NCBI RefSeq assembly: GCF_900106775.1
Contig: NZ_FNNQ01000006.1
Location: forward strand, 129,331-193,330
Origin: Marininema mesophilum
GTDB lineage: Bacteria; Bacillota; Bacilli; Thermoactinomycetales; DSM-45169
Length of the DNA stretch: 64,000 bases
Direction: 5' to 3'
Each line of letters starts with the position of its first letter. Position 1 is the first letter of the stretch. The notes beneath the pieces were generated by a model. It did no database searches, had not been told where the DNA came from, and saw only the letters and a program-made list of their open reading frames with translations. The translations under genes were made by a program, and so were the position numbers. Shown here in pieces: positions 44,250-52,561 of the stretch.

Positions 44250-44624
44250 ATGTCTTGTTGTTCATCACGTGCAACCTGTCCGGATCCGACTAGGTTTCAA
44301 GAAGAAATATGTGGTAATTTCTCTACAGATCTTGGCACAGATAATACCGTTTGGAAAAGCTATACCAGTAGCGGTTCAACCCCTGGACCGTTTTATGTGA
44401 TGACCTTGAATGTCTATGCTGACACGACTTCCTTTCCTGTGGTGGTAGAAGTTGTGACTCCAGCTGGACTCATAATATTAACGCCTCCCGCTAGCGAAAT
44501 TGCCGCTGGAACAACGAAAAGTTTCACCCTACTGAGTGTAAATGCAGTTAATATTCATGCTATTGCTGGTGGACAACGTATTACAGGGAAGTATTCTATC
44601 ACTCTATATCGTAATATCTTCTAG
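44250..44624 (+). CDS. Endospore appendage-like protein (DUF3992-type), unit 2
   Basis: A 124-aa protein, clearly a recent paralogue of 43048-43422 (same MSCCSSRATCPDP start, CGNFST, TVWKSYTSSGS and GKYSITLYR end) with scattered substitutions, so both copies may be functional. The ribosome site is TTAAGGAGGAATT. If these are appendage subunits the N-terminal Cys residues would cross-link stacked subunits. Expression would be expected late in sporulation; no clear sporulation promoter is visible. Confidence 0.6.
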   Translation: MSCCSSRATCPDPTRFQEEICGNFSTDLGTDNTVWKSYTSSGSTPGPFYVMTLNVYADTTSFPVVVEVVTPAGLIILTPPASEIAAGTTKSFTLLSVNAVNIHAIAGGQRITGKYSITLYRNIF

Positions 44625-44963
44625 TGCAGGGCTATCAATCAGCCATATGCACCACTCACTAGTTCTTACGTGGTGATGGAATCTGCTCGGGTTTGAGAAT
44701 AAGGGTTAAAACCTAAATATGGAGAAGACAATATGCTTTCTCCTGCTTTGCGGTGATCATGCTCACTCGGAGTTATGTACCTCGGGTGTCTCCAAACTTT
44801 CGTACCAGCTAACTGTGCTACGGTTTGAAGGGAGAACGAATGGCAAAGGGGGGATGAGCAGACTACTCCCCCCACAACCACCTAATTCATTCATATTGCC
44901 GGACCAGGTAATGGGTTCCTTGTCGAACCTATGGAAACAGATCAACGGCGATTTGTCTGCATG
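44625..44963. other. Intergenic segment with unit-2-specific insert
   Basis: After the shared trailing sequence of the duplicated unit, about 44690-44895 has no counterpart in unit 1. Short frames exist on both strands, but none has a ribosome site or a recognisable product. It may be a fragment of a lost mobile element; I see nothing decisive. Confidence 0.3.
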
Positions 44964-45008
44964 AAAAAGGCCTCAAATCTTTAATATATAAGGGTTTGAG
45001 GCCTTTTT
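44964..45008. terminator. Terminator after appendage gene unit 2
   Basis: Second copy of the 20-bp stem (44964-44983 with 44989-45008), with a few changes in the apical part compared with 43555-43599. Confidence 0.88.
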
Positions 45009-45025
45009 TCTGATCGCCAATTAAA

Positions 45026-45060
45026 AATCCTTGATTAGTTGAAGCGAGATAAAGGAGACG
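45026..45060 (-). pseudogene. 35-nt duplicated fragment of ogt
   Basis: This 35-nt stretch matches 42032-42066, inside the 5' part of the intact ogt gene, with three differences, in the same orientation. It marks the old end point of the duplication that created the second appendage module. Confidence 0.6.
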
Positions 45061-45107
45061 CTTTGGATTCCTCTATTGTAAGTGATTGGTGGTTATTTAT
45101 GGAAATC

Positions 45108-45497
45108 TTACCTCTCTTCAGGTAGACGGTTAACCATATGGACTGCTGTGGAGGTGAGCCGACTCCACATTTCTTCTCGCAAGGAGCCTGAAATCCCCAC
45201 ATCATCGAGGGCCGCATCCATATTGCGCAGCCATGCTTCAGCATGATGGGGTGTGATAGGAAAGGGCATATGACGTGCACGGAGGCGAGGATGGCCATGA
45301 ATCTGACTATATAATGGAGGTCCCCCAAAAAATTGTGTCAGGAAGAGCCGTTGTTTTTCAATGGTTTCTGCGATATCTTCAGGGAAGAGGGGGGCAAGTA
45401 GTGGATCTTGTTGCACCCGTGGGTAGAAGGATTCTACGATTTGACGAATTGTAGAATCTCCGCCCATTCGTTCATAGAGAGAGATGGGTTCGGACAT
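45108..45497 (-). CDS. Truncated haemoglobin (group II, GlbO/YjbI-like)
   Basis: A 129-aa globin of the 2-on-2 fold. It has the N-terminal YERMGGDSTIRQIVESFY, FFGGPPLYSQIHGHPRLRARHMPF containing the distal/EF region with the proximal His, and a C-terminal W in the helix AEAWLRNMDAAL. Group II members carry Tyr B10 and Trp G8, which fit FYPRV and AEAW. The start is placed at MSEPISLY (45497), behind AGGAGGAAG. It lies 42 bp downstream of hemL, so haem supply and haem protein are linked in one leftward operon. The role is probably O2, NO or peroxide handling. Confidence 0.88.
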   Translation of the reverse strand: MSEPISLYERMGGDSTIRQIVESFYPRVQQDPLLAPLFPEDIAETIEKQRLFLTQFFGGPPLYSQIHGHPRLRARHMPFPITPHHAEAWLRNMDAALDDVGISGSLREEMWSRLTSTAVHMVNRLPEER

Positions 45498-45539
45498 GGA
45501 TTCTTCCTCCTGGTTGGGATAAATAGGAGTCAACAGCAC

Positions 45540-46844
45540 TTAAGATAATGGTGAACGCGTCATGGCATGGAAGGCTTTTTCGGTTGCTTTTAGGGTGTGA
45601 TCCAAATCTTCATCACAATGGGCGGTTGTTAAAAACCAGGCTTCATATTTGGATGGAGCCAGGTAGATGCCTTCCTGTAGCATGAGGCGGTAAAATTGGG
45701 CAAAGGCGTCACTATCCGTTGCTTCTGCTCCTTCGTAATTCGTAATCGGTTTATCACTGAAGTAGACGGTTAGTGCGCCTCCTTTCCGATTCACCTGAAT
45801 GGTAACGCCTGCATTTTGTGCATGGCAAAGAATGCCTTCCTCCAGGATACGCCCTTTGCGATCTAACTCTTCGTATACTCCTGGCTTTGAAAGGGCCTCT
45901 AAACAAGCGATTCCTGCGGCGACAGAGAGAGGGTTGCCTGCCATTGTTCCTGCTTGGTAAGTGGGCCCATTAGGCGCAACTCGCCCCATCAGCTCCCGAC
46001 GCCCACCATAGGCTCCGATAGGAAGACCACCCCCTATGATTTTACCCAGGGCGGTGAGGTCGGGCTCTACATTGTATAGGGTTTGTACTCCGCCGTAGTG
46101 AAAGCGGAAGGCAGTGATGACCTCATCATAGATCACAAGTGCACCTGCATCGTGGGCCAGTTCATTCACCGCTTCGAGGAAGCCAGGCGCAGGCTCTACG
46201 ATCCCGAAGTTACCGACAAGGGGTTCTACCAAGACAGCGGCAACTTCTTCTCCCCATTGGGCTAAGGCTTCTGTAAGACCATCGATATGGTTAAAGGGAA
46301 CGGTAATTACTTCGTTGGCAATGCTTTGTGGAATCCCAGCAGAATCAGGGGTTCCTAGCGTAGATGGGCCGGAACCTGCAGCTACTAATACCAAATCAGA
46401 ATGGCCATGATAGCAACCCGCAAATTTGATCACCTTATTTCGACCGGTGACTGCTCTTGCTAGACGAATCGTACTCATTACCGCTTCGGTACCACTATTT
46501 ACAAGACGCAATTGTTCCATCGCTGGGATGGCATCGCGAATCATTTTGGCAAATTGAATCTCTTTTTTAGTAGGCGCTCCATACAGTGTACCCATATGAG
46601 CAGTATCTTGAATGGCTTGGGTGACATGAGGATGGTTATGGCCAAGGATGATCGGACCAAAGGCGGCCAGATAATCGATGTAGCGCTTGTCATCCTCGTC
46701 GAAAAAGTAGGCTCCTTGTGCCTCTTTCATGTAGATCGGATTCTCCATGCCAATGGCTTTAAAGGATCGGGAGGGGCTATTTACCCCACCGACAATGACA
46801 TCGAGAGCTTCTTTATGGAATAAGTGTGAACGGGTTTCGTTCAA
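45540..46844 (-). CDS. hemL: Glutamate-1-semialdehyde 2,1-aminomutase
   Basis: PLP enzyme of the C5 pathway converting glutamate-1-semialdehyde to 5-aminolevulinate. It is 434 aa, full length. It has the N-terminal GGVNSPSRSFKAIG, the substrate region GTEAVMSTIRLARAVTGRNK, the FAGCYHGHSD motif, DEVITAFRFHYGG with the PLP-binding Asp, and the Lys of LTALGKIIGGGLPIGAYGG as Schiff-base residue. The start is TTG 46844 behind AAAGGAGG. A second hemL/gsaB is common in bacilli, so this may not be the only copy. It is transcribed with the truncated haemoglobin gene. Confidence 0.95.
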   Translation of the reverse strand: MNETRSHLFHKEALDVIVGGVNSPSRSFKAIGMENPIYMKEAQGAYFFDEDDKRYIDYLAAFGPIILGHNHPHVTQAIQDTAHMGTLYGAPTKKEIQFAKMIRDAIPAMEQLRLVNSGTEAVMSTIRLARAVTGRNKVIKFAGCYHGHSDLVLVAAGSGPSTLGTPDSAGIPQSIANEVITVPFNHIDGLTEALAQWGEEVAAVLVEPLVGNFGIVEPAPGFLEAVNELAHDAGALVIYDEVITAFRFHYGGVQTLYNVEPDLTALGKIIGGGLPIGAYGGRRELMGRVAPNGPTYQAGTMAGNPLSVAAGIACLEALSKPGVYEELDRKGRILEEGILCHAQNAGVTIQVNRKGGALTVYFSDKPITNYEGAEATDSDAFAQFYRLMLQEGIYLAPSKYEAWFLTTAHCDEDLDHTLKATEKAFHAMTRSPLS

Positions 46845-46993
46845 ATTGAGTCCTCCTTTAATGTGCTTCGACTTTTATTCTATCGATGGGTTTATAGTAG
46901 AGCAAGGGATTCCCTGTTTCCTATGGATCTTGTATGGGGATAAAAACGGTACAAGGGCAAGAAGAATACGGGCTTAAGAGAGGAGAGTCGTGA

Positions 46994-47935
46994 TTGATTC
47001 ATTTTGTTAATGGAGATATTTGGGCAGATACATTGCGAGAGAACTCACCTGAGCAGGGTGAGGTATTTGTATGGCGAGAAATGCTGGACTTTGGTCCTTT
47101 TCATATAGAGTGGGATATGGTTGAGCAAGCCAATAAGCGGGCCGATTTCTTTGAGGAGCGTTTGGGAATTCCTTCAGAGCAGACGAAGATGACTTTTGTT
47201 TATCAGGAACAACGATTAAAGAGAATGCCGCCTTCCTGTCATCTGGTTCTGTGGTTCGATACGGATCGGTATGATCAGATGATGCTTCTCTATCTATTAA
47301 AACGTTGTCGAGAGTTGGGTATCTCAACGATTGATCTTGTAACCATTCCTACAGGGGTGCTCTCTGGAGATGCGGGAAAGAGTGTGATTAAGCATCTCTT
47401 TGATCAACGAATCCCCCTAGGGGAGGAACATTTAATTGAGGCAACCAATGCATGGAAGGATTATATTGCAGAGGACCCCCGGGGAATTGTCGAGCGGTTA
47501 AAGAAAGAGAGTCGATTTGATCATGTGAATGCGGCCTTCTCTCGTCATCTAGAATACTTTCCATCGCAAACCACGGGGTTAAATATCGTCGAGGAAATGG
47601 TCTTGTCCCTTATCCAGGCGGGAGTTTCCTCCTTCGAGTCCTTATTTCGCGAAGTAACCATTCAGCGACCTGAGGATGGCTTGAGCGATGTTCATTTTGC
47701 GGCGATTGTTAATGAATTGACTACTGAGCAAAACCCCTTAATCTGTAAAGAGACGTCCACAACTGAGGAAGTTTGGAAGCTGACAGCTCTGGGAGAGAGA
47801 GTATTAGCAGGAGAAGAGGACCGAATCCAAGTGGTAGGTATCGACTGGTGGTTAGGTGGTGTTCACTTACAGAATGACATATGGAGGAGAGATCATGTGG
47901 GGAACCTTGTTCAGATTGATTCGTTAAAGAAATGA
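46994..47935 (+). CDS. DUF1835 domain-containing protein
   Basis: A 313-aa soluble protein. The N-terminal ~120 residues (MIHFVNGDIWADTLRENSP, then EVFVWREMLDFGPF and LVLWFDTDRYDQMMLLYLL) fit the DUF1835 domain and the C-terminal part (TALGERVLAGEEDRI, then IDWWLGGVHL) the DUF3658 partner domain. It starts at TTG 46994 (the codon before is a stop) 8 nt after AGAGGAGAG. The biochemical role of the family is unknown. It is divergent from hemL. Confidence 0.8.
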   Translation: MIHFVNGDIWADTLRENSPEQGEVFVWREMLDFGPFHIEWDMVEQANKRADFFEERLGIPSEQTKMTFVYQEQRLKRMPPSCHLVLWFDTDRYDQMMLLYLLKRCRELGISTIDLVTIPTGVLSGDAGKSVIKHLFDQRIPLGEEHLIEATNAWKDYIAEDPRGIVERLKKESRFDHVNAAFSRHLEYFPSQTTGLNIVEEMVLSLIQAGVSSFESLFREVTIQRPEDGLSDVHFAAIVNELTTEQNPLICKETSTTEEVWKLTALGERVLAGEEDRIQVVGIDWWLGGVHLQNDIWRRDHVGNLVQIDSLKK

Positions 47936-48203
47936 AAATTTATTTGATGATCGTCACTTCATAAGTAAACCAATCTCCCTTCCTTCTGGATGAACAACAC
48001 ATCCAGTGGGTAGAAGCCTCTTGAAGAGGGGATGAGTTAATTTTGCAAGGAGAATTTTATCGGGAGCAGGCATGATTATGATGGGTTTTGTCTATACGCT
48101 ATGAGTAGCATATGGTATTCTGAAAATGGTGTCTTATATCTAGCCCATATAAGGTTGATAAGGATTCGAGTAGCTTTAAATAAAGTTTTTGGAGGAGAGG
48201 ACG

Positions 48204-50249
48204 TTGGCGTTCTTTACAGTAGGGGATTATTACCGGGATGTTTATCGAATCGAGAGCGTCGAACCGCTACTCGCAGGAGAACTGGCAGTAGCGGAATCCG
48301 GCGGAGAGCGTTTTTATTTAGAACACACGCCCTTGGTCAAACCAGCCCAACCCCGAGCCATTCAACAGTATTTATCGCTTGATCATCCGGGGATTCTGCC
48401 TTACCTCCAGGTCTTCTCTGAACAACGATCGCTGGTGTTTATTCGTCCTTATGTTCCTTTTCGGGAGCGTCTTCACGAGCATGGGCCAGAGGAAGAAGAT
48501 CAAGTGTTCCTCTGGGTGAAGGAGCTTACGCCAGTGGAACATATATTGTTTGGCAAACCATTACGTATGCATATGGTTCTTCACCCTTCCAATATTGGTG
48601 TAACCGAAGACGGAAGTCTGATGGTGATTGCTTGTGGAGTAGAGGGACGGACCCAGCCGGATATAATTTATGACTGGGGAAATCTGATGGTGATGTTGCT
48701 TACTGGTCAAGTAATAGAAGAACCCATTCGCAAAATACCATCCGATACAAAATTTTCTAAAACATTGGGTAGGGTGCTACAAAAAAGTCTAAACCAACCG
48801 GGAAATCAGGTGATCTCTCAGATTGATTCCTATCTAAAAAAGAGAGATTCCAAAGGCTTTTTTGATAAGTTCTTTCGTAAACCTGAAGAGAAAACTCCCT
48901 CAGTGGTTCGGGATACCTGGGTAACACGTGAGAGTGCGGCTAAAACGGAAAACCAACAAAAAGCTCAGGATAAAACGGAGGAGTCAGTAAGTTCCAAAGT
49001 GCTACAACAACGCTTGGAACAGTCGAGATTAGCGAAGTTGGAACAGGATCGTCTGGAAGCGGAACAATTAGCTCGAGAAGAAGCTGAGCGTCTTGCCCGT
49101 GAGCAAGAAGCGAGACGTCGAGAGGTGGAGCGTCTGGCTCGAGAAGAAGCGGAGCGTAAGGAAGCTGATCGCCTAGCGCGTGAACAGGAAGAGGCGAGAC
49201 GCCAGGAAGCTGAGCGTTTGGTCCGTGAGCAAGAAGCAAGACGCCGAGAGGCTGAGCGTCTGGCGCGTGAGCAAGAAGAAGCGAAACGCCAGGAAGCCGA
49301 GCGTTTGGCCAGTGAACAGGCCGAGCGTCTGGCCCGTGAACAGGAGGAGGCGAGACGTTGGGAGGCTGATCGTCTGGCTCGAGAAGAGGCGGAGCGTAAG
49401 GAAGCGGAGCGTCTAGCGCGTGAGCAAGAAGAAGTGAGACGTCGGGAGACCGAGCGTTTGGCCTGTGAGCAGGAAGAAGCGAAACGCCAGGAAGCGGAGC
49501 GTCTGGCTCGAGAAGAGGCGGAGCGTAAGGAAGCGGAGCGTCTAGCGCAAGAAGAAGCGAGACGTCGAGAGGCCGAGCGTTTGGCCCGTGAGCAGGAAGA
49601 AGCCGAGCGTAAGGAAGCCGAACGTCTGGCTCGTGAGCAGGAAGAAGCGGAACGTCAGGAAGCGGAGCGTCTGGCGCGTGAGCAAGAAGAAGCGAGACGT
49701 CGAGAGGCCGAGCGTTTGGCCCGTGAGCAGGAAGAAGCCGAACGTCAGGAAGCCGAACGTCTGGTTCGTGAGCAGGAAGAAGCGAAACGCCAGGAAGCTG
49801 AGCGTCTGGCGCGTGAACAGGAAGAGGCGAGCGGTCGAGAAGCCGAGCGTTTGGTTCGAGAAGAGGCGGAACGCCAGGAAGCCGAGCGTCGGATGCGTGT
49901 GCAAGAAGAGATAAGACGCCAGGAAGCTGAGCGTCTGGCCCGTGAGCAAGAAGAAGCGAGACGCCAGGAAGCGGAGCATAAGGAGACTGAGCGTCTAGCT
50001 CGTGAAAGGGAAGAAGCGAGACGTTGGGATGCTGAATTCCGTGCACGTGTTGAAGCGGAGCGTCATAAAAATAAACGTCGCGCAACTGAAGAAGAAGCCA
50101 AACAAAAAGAACGCAATGTCCGGGAAGTGGAGAAGAGCGTACCTACCCAAGCGATCCAACTAGGTGAAGAAGCTGAGCGGAGACAACATGATCGATTGGC
50201 ATCCCAATTGGATGAATATATTCGCCATGTGTTTAACCGGCAAAGCTAG
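48204..50249 (+). CDS. Degenerate kinase-like protein with a long charged-helix repeat tail
   Basis: A 681-aa protein starting at TTG 48204 behind GGAGGAGAGG. Residues ~1-215 look like a protein kinase fold that has lost catalysis: SLDHPGILPYLQVF, then LRMHMVLHPSNIGVTEDGSL where HRDLKPSN would lie (no catalytic Asp), and VIACGVEG in place of DFG. A linker follows, then about 350 residues of EAERLAREQEEARRQ-type 13- and 15-residue repeats, and a short C-terminus. The tail should form a single charged alpha-helix or coiled coil. No signal or membrane segment. The function is unknown; a spore or cell scaffold is possible. Confidence 0.75.
   Translation: MAFFTVGDYYRDVYRIESVEPLLAGELAVAESGGERFYLEHTPLVKPAQPRAIQQYLSLDHPGILPYLQVFSEQRSLVFIRPYVPFRERLHEHGPEEEDQVFLWVKELTPVEHILFGKPLRMHMVLHPSNIGVTEDGSLMVIACGVEGRTQPDIIYDWGNLMVMLLTGQVIEEPIRKIPSDTKFSKTLGRVLQKSLNQPGNQVISQIDSYLKKRDSKGFFDKFFRKPEEKTPSVVRDTWVTRESAAKTENQQKAQDKTEESVSSKVLQQRLEQSRLAKLEQDRLEAEQLAREEAERLAREQEARRREVERLAREEAERKEADRLAREQEEARRQEAERLVREQEARRREAERLAREQEEAKRQEAERLASEQAERLAREQEEARRWEADRLAREEAERKEAERLAREQEEVRRRETERLACEQEEAKRQEAERLAREEAERKEAERLAQEEARRREAERLAREQEEAERKEAERLAREQEEAERQEAERLAREQEEARRREAERLAREQEEAERQEAERLVREQEEAKRQEAERLAREQEEASGREAERLVREEAERQEAERRMRVQEEIRRQEAERLAREQEEARRQEAEHKETERLAREREEARRWDAEFRARVEAERHKNKRRATEEEAKQKERNVREVEKSVPTQAIQLGEEAERRQHDRLASQLDEYIRHVFNRQS
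49060..50090 (+). repeat. 39/45-bp coding repeats (EAERLAREQEEAR)
   Basis: About 25 imperfect in-frame units of 45 bp (15 codons) and 39 bp (13 codons) built on GAAGCCGAGCGTCTGGC. The unit length is not a multiple of seven residues, so the repeats do not follow canonical heptads; a stable E-R/K single alpha-helix is likelier. Such DNA is prone to unit gain and loss, and length may vary between strains. Confidence 0.85.
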
Positions 50250-50261
50250 GGAAAAGTACTT

Positions 50262-50303
50262 AGGACTTTCGGTGCGAGAGGTCCGAAAGTCCTGGGGCTT
50301 TTT
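50262..50303 (+). terminator. Terminator after the repeat protein gene
   Basis: An 11-bp perfect stem (50262-50272 with 50283-50293), then GGGGCTTTTTG, 12 bp after the stop. Confidence 0.75.
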
Positions 50304-50368
50304 GTTGTCCCAGGAGATTTCAATTTTATAGATTGAATCTGTGGCTATCCCTAATGGAGGTGCTTCTA

Positions 50369-51766
50369 GTGGCAGAGTACCGATTACAGAGAGATTCTCT
50401 AGGTGAAGTAAAGGTTCCCAAGGATCGTTATTATGGAGCACAAACTCAACGTGCTGTGGAAAATTTTCCGATCAGTGGTTTCCGTTTACCCCGCTCTTTT
50501 ATTCGTGCACAAGGATTGATCAAAGTGGCGGCTGCTGAGGCCAATCGTCACTGCGGTGAATTAGACAACCGCGTAGCGGATGCGATTATCTGTGCTGCAG
50601 AAGAAGTGATGGACGGTAAGTGGGACGATCACTTCGTTGTGGATGTGTATCAAGCAGGTGCCGGTACATCCCAAAACATGAATGCTAACGAAGTGATTGC
50701 TAGCCGTGCTGCAGAGTTACTGGGAGGAAAGCCTGGGGATAACTCACTCGTGCACCCCAATGATCATGTTAATCGAGGGCAATCCACAAATGATACGATT
50801 CATGTTGCGATAAATATCTCTGCTGCTGAAGAGATCGTTCATCGTCTTCTCCCTGCTACAGATCAGTTGATTCGCACCATTGAACAAAAGGCAGTGGATT
50901 TTGGTGATATCATCAAATCCGGTCGGACCCATTTACAGGATGCAGTCCCATTGAAAGTAGGGCAAGAGCTGCTAGGATATGCTTACGGGATTCGACATGC
51001 TCGTGAGGGAATCGAGGAAAGCTTACCCTTTCTATATCAGATAGGATTGGGTGGAAACGCTGTAGGAACAGGGATTAATACACCTTCCGGCTATGCCGGG
51101 GCAGCTATCGAACAGATCGCTTCTCGTACGGGCTTACCATTTTGCCAGCCAGGCAATCGTTTTGCGTTCATGCAAAATACAGGCGCGGCGTTGAAGGCAA
51201 GCGTAGCTTTAAAAAACCTGGCGATTCATTTGGGGAAACTGGCTAGTGATTTACGACTCCTTTCCTCAGGACCACGTACAGGGCTTGCTGAATTCCGTCT
51301 ACCCCCTGTTCAACCTGGTTCATCTATCATGCCGGGAAAAGTAAACCCTGTGATGGCGGAAATGATGAACATGATTTGTATTCAGGTGATTGGTAATGAT
51401 GCGGCCCTTACTGCTGCTGGCGAGCATTCTCAATTGGAACTAAACGTGATGATGCCTGTTATCGCGCACAATCTTCTTCACTCAATCATGATTCTGAGCA
51501 ATGGCATGGTAACATTTAATGACCGGTGTTTGCAGGGCCTCGAAGTAGATGAAGAACGTTGTCGCGAATGGATGGAGCAATCCCTTTCGCTAGCTACGGC
51601 ACTTAATCCCTCATTGGGATATGATCGAGCAGCAGAGATTGCTAAACAGGCTTTTAAAGAAGGTAAAACGATCCGGGAAATCATCCGCCAAGAAGGGGAT
51701 TTATCAGAGGAAGAGGTAGAACAAGCATTAGATCCTGAGAAGATGATTCCGGGTGATGACTGGTAA
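50369..51766 (+). CDS. Aspartase/fumarase-family lyase (aspartate ammonia-lyase or class II fumarase)
   Basis: A 465-aa homotetrameric lyase. Family marks: GAGTSQNMNANEVIASRAAE, HPNDHVNRGQSTNDT, SGRTHLQDAVPLKVGQ with the catalytic Thr-His region, and the flexible loop GSSIMPGKVNPVMAEMMN with the catalytic Ser. NPVMAE and GGNAVGTGINTP are closer to aspartases (AspB/AnsB type) than to FumC, which normally has NPTQxE; the LATALNPSLGYDRAAEIAK tail is shared with fumarases. I therefore leave the substrate open. The start is GTG 50369 after TGGAGGTG. Confidence 0.8.
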   Translation: MAEYRLQRDSLGEVKVPKDRYYGAQTQRAVENFPISGFRLPRSFIRAQGLIKVAAAEANRHCGELDNRVADAIICAAEEVMDGKWDDHFVVDVYQAGAGTSQNMNANEVIASRAAELLGGKPGDNSLVHPNDHVNRGQSTNDTIHVAINISAAEEIVHRLLPATDQLIRTIEQKAVDFGDIIKSGRTHLQDAVPLKVGQELLGYAYGIRHAREGIEESLPFLYQIGLGGNAVGTGINTPSGYAGAAIEQIASRTGLPFCQPGNRFAFMQNTGAALKASVALKNLAIHLGKLASDLRLLSSGPRTGLAEFRLPPVQPGSSIMPGKVNPVMAEMMNMICIQVIGNDAALTAAGEHSQLELNVMMPVIAHNLLHSIMILSNGMVTFNDRCLQGLEVDEERCREWMEQSLSLATALNPSLGYDRAAEIAKQAFKEGKTIREIIRQEGDLSEEEVEQALDPEKMIPGDDW

Positions 51767-51802
51767 GGTTTTTTGCTCAGCCTATTGGGAGGAGGTGATT
51801 GG

Positions 51803-52543
51803 ATGTTTAGCAAAGCCCTTGCAAGCATGGGTGTTGGCAATGCTACTGTAGATACGCGTTTAGAAACCAGTCAGTATCAACCGGGTGAAGTCGTGCGTGG
51901 AGAAGTGAGGATTCGAGGAGGACATGCTCTGCAACGAGTGGATGATATCTATCTATTTTTGATCGTTCATTACTTGAATAATGGTAAAAAAGTAGAACAT
52001 ATCATGCAAAAATATCGGCTGAGCGAGTCCTTTTCCATTTCGGAAAAGGGAGATCAAATCATTCCCTTCCAAATTCGGCTTCCCTATCAAACCCCGATGT
52101 CCTGTGGTCGTTATCCAATCTATCTAAAAACAGGATTGGATATCAAACGTGCCATTGATCCTAAGGATCGAGATCGAATCGAAGTGTTTCCCCATCCGAC
52201 AGTGGAGCAGATGCTAAGCGAAATCGAACGCTCTGGTTTTATCATGTATCGGATGTTTAATGAGCACGATCCATCTTGCAAGGAAGTTCCTTTTATCCAG
52301 ATATTTCAGTTTAAACCAGCAGAGAGATACCATGGCTATCTTGATGAACTGAATCTCTACTTTGATGTAGGTAGTGATGATGTACAGATGCAGGTAGAGA
52401 TCCGCAGGGGGAGCCGTGTTCTCAACACGGCGTTTTCCTGGCAGATGAAAGATCCGGATGGATCGCTGTCGATGTTGATCGGTGGTCAACAAAAGCAAGT
52501 GAAAAGTCCATTAGCTGCTATCCAGTCCCTGCTCAAAAACTAA
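51803..52543 (+). CDS. spo0M: Spo0M-family sporulation-control protein, copy 1
   Basis: A 246-aa arrestin-fold protein of the SpoOM family, which influences early sporulation phosphorelay output in Bacillus. The N-terminal signature MFSKALASMGVGNATVDTRL and PGEVVRGEVRIRGGHA are typical, as is LPYQTPMSCGRYPIYLKTGL in the middle. The start is ATG 51803 behind GGGAGGAGGTGATT. It lies 18 bp before a paralogue in the same operon and 36 bp after the lyase gene. Confidence 0.9.
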   Translation: MFSKALASMGVGNATVDTRLETSQYQPGEVVRGEVRIRGGHALQRVDDIYLFLIVHYLNNGKKVEHIMQKYRLSESFSISEKGDQIIPFQIRLPYQTPMSCGRYPIYLKTGLDIKRAIDPKDRDRIEVFPHPTVEQMLSEIERSGFIMYRMFNEHDPSCKEVPFIQIFQFKPAERYHGYLDELNLYFDVGSDDVQMQVEIRRGSRVLNTAFSWQMKDPDGSLSMLIGGQQKQVKSPLAAIQSLLKN

Positions 52544-52561
52544 CCATATAGGGGGAATCTC

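Larger units (their letters stand above)
42693..45025. repeat. Imperfect tandem duplication of an appendage-gene module
   Basis: Two units of similar content: 42693-43617 and 43757-45025. Each begins with TTGCCCGAACAAAGTTTAA, then has a minus-strand gene, a divergent plus-strand gene, a shared trailing segment (ATGGAAACAGATCAACGGC) and the same long terminator. Unit 1 has lost an internal part of its minus gene. Unit 2 has about 200 bp of extra sequence at 44690-44895 that I do not recognise. Confidence 0.85.

Noticed and set aside
48940..50085. A 381-codon minus-strand frame rich in Leu, Pro and His opposite the charged-repeat gene
   Set aside because: It is the antisense shadow of the EAERLAREQ repeat (its own repeat follows the same period), has no ribosome site, and the sense gene has one.
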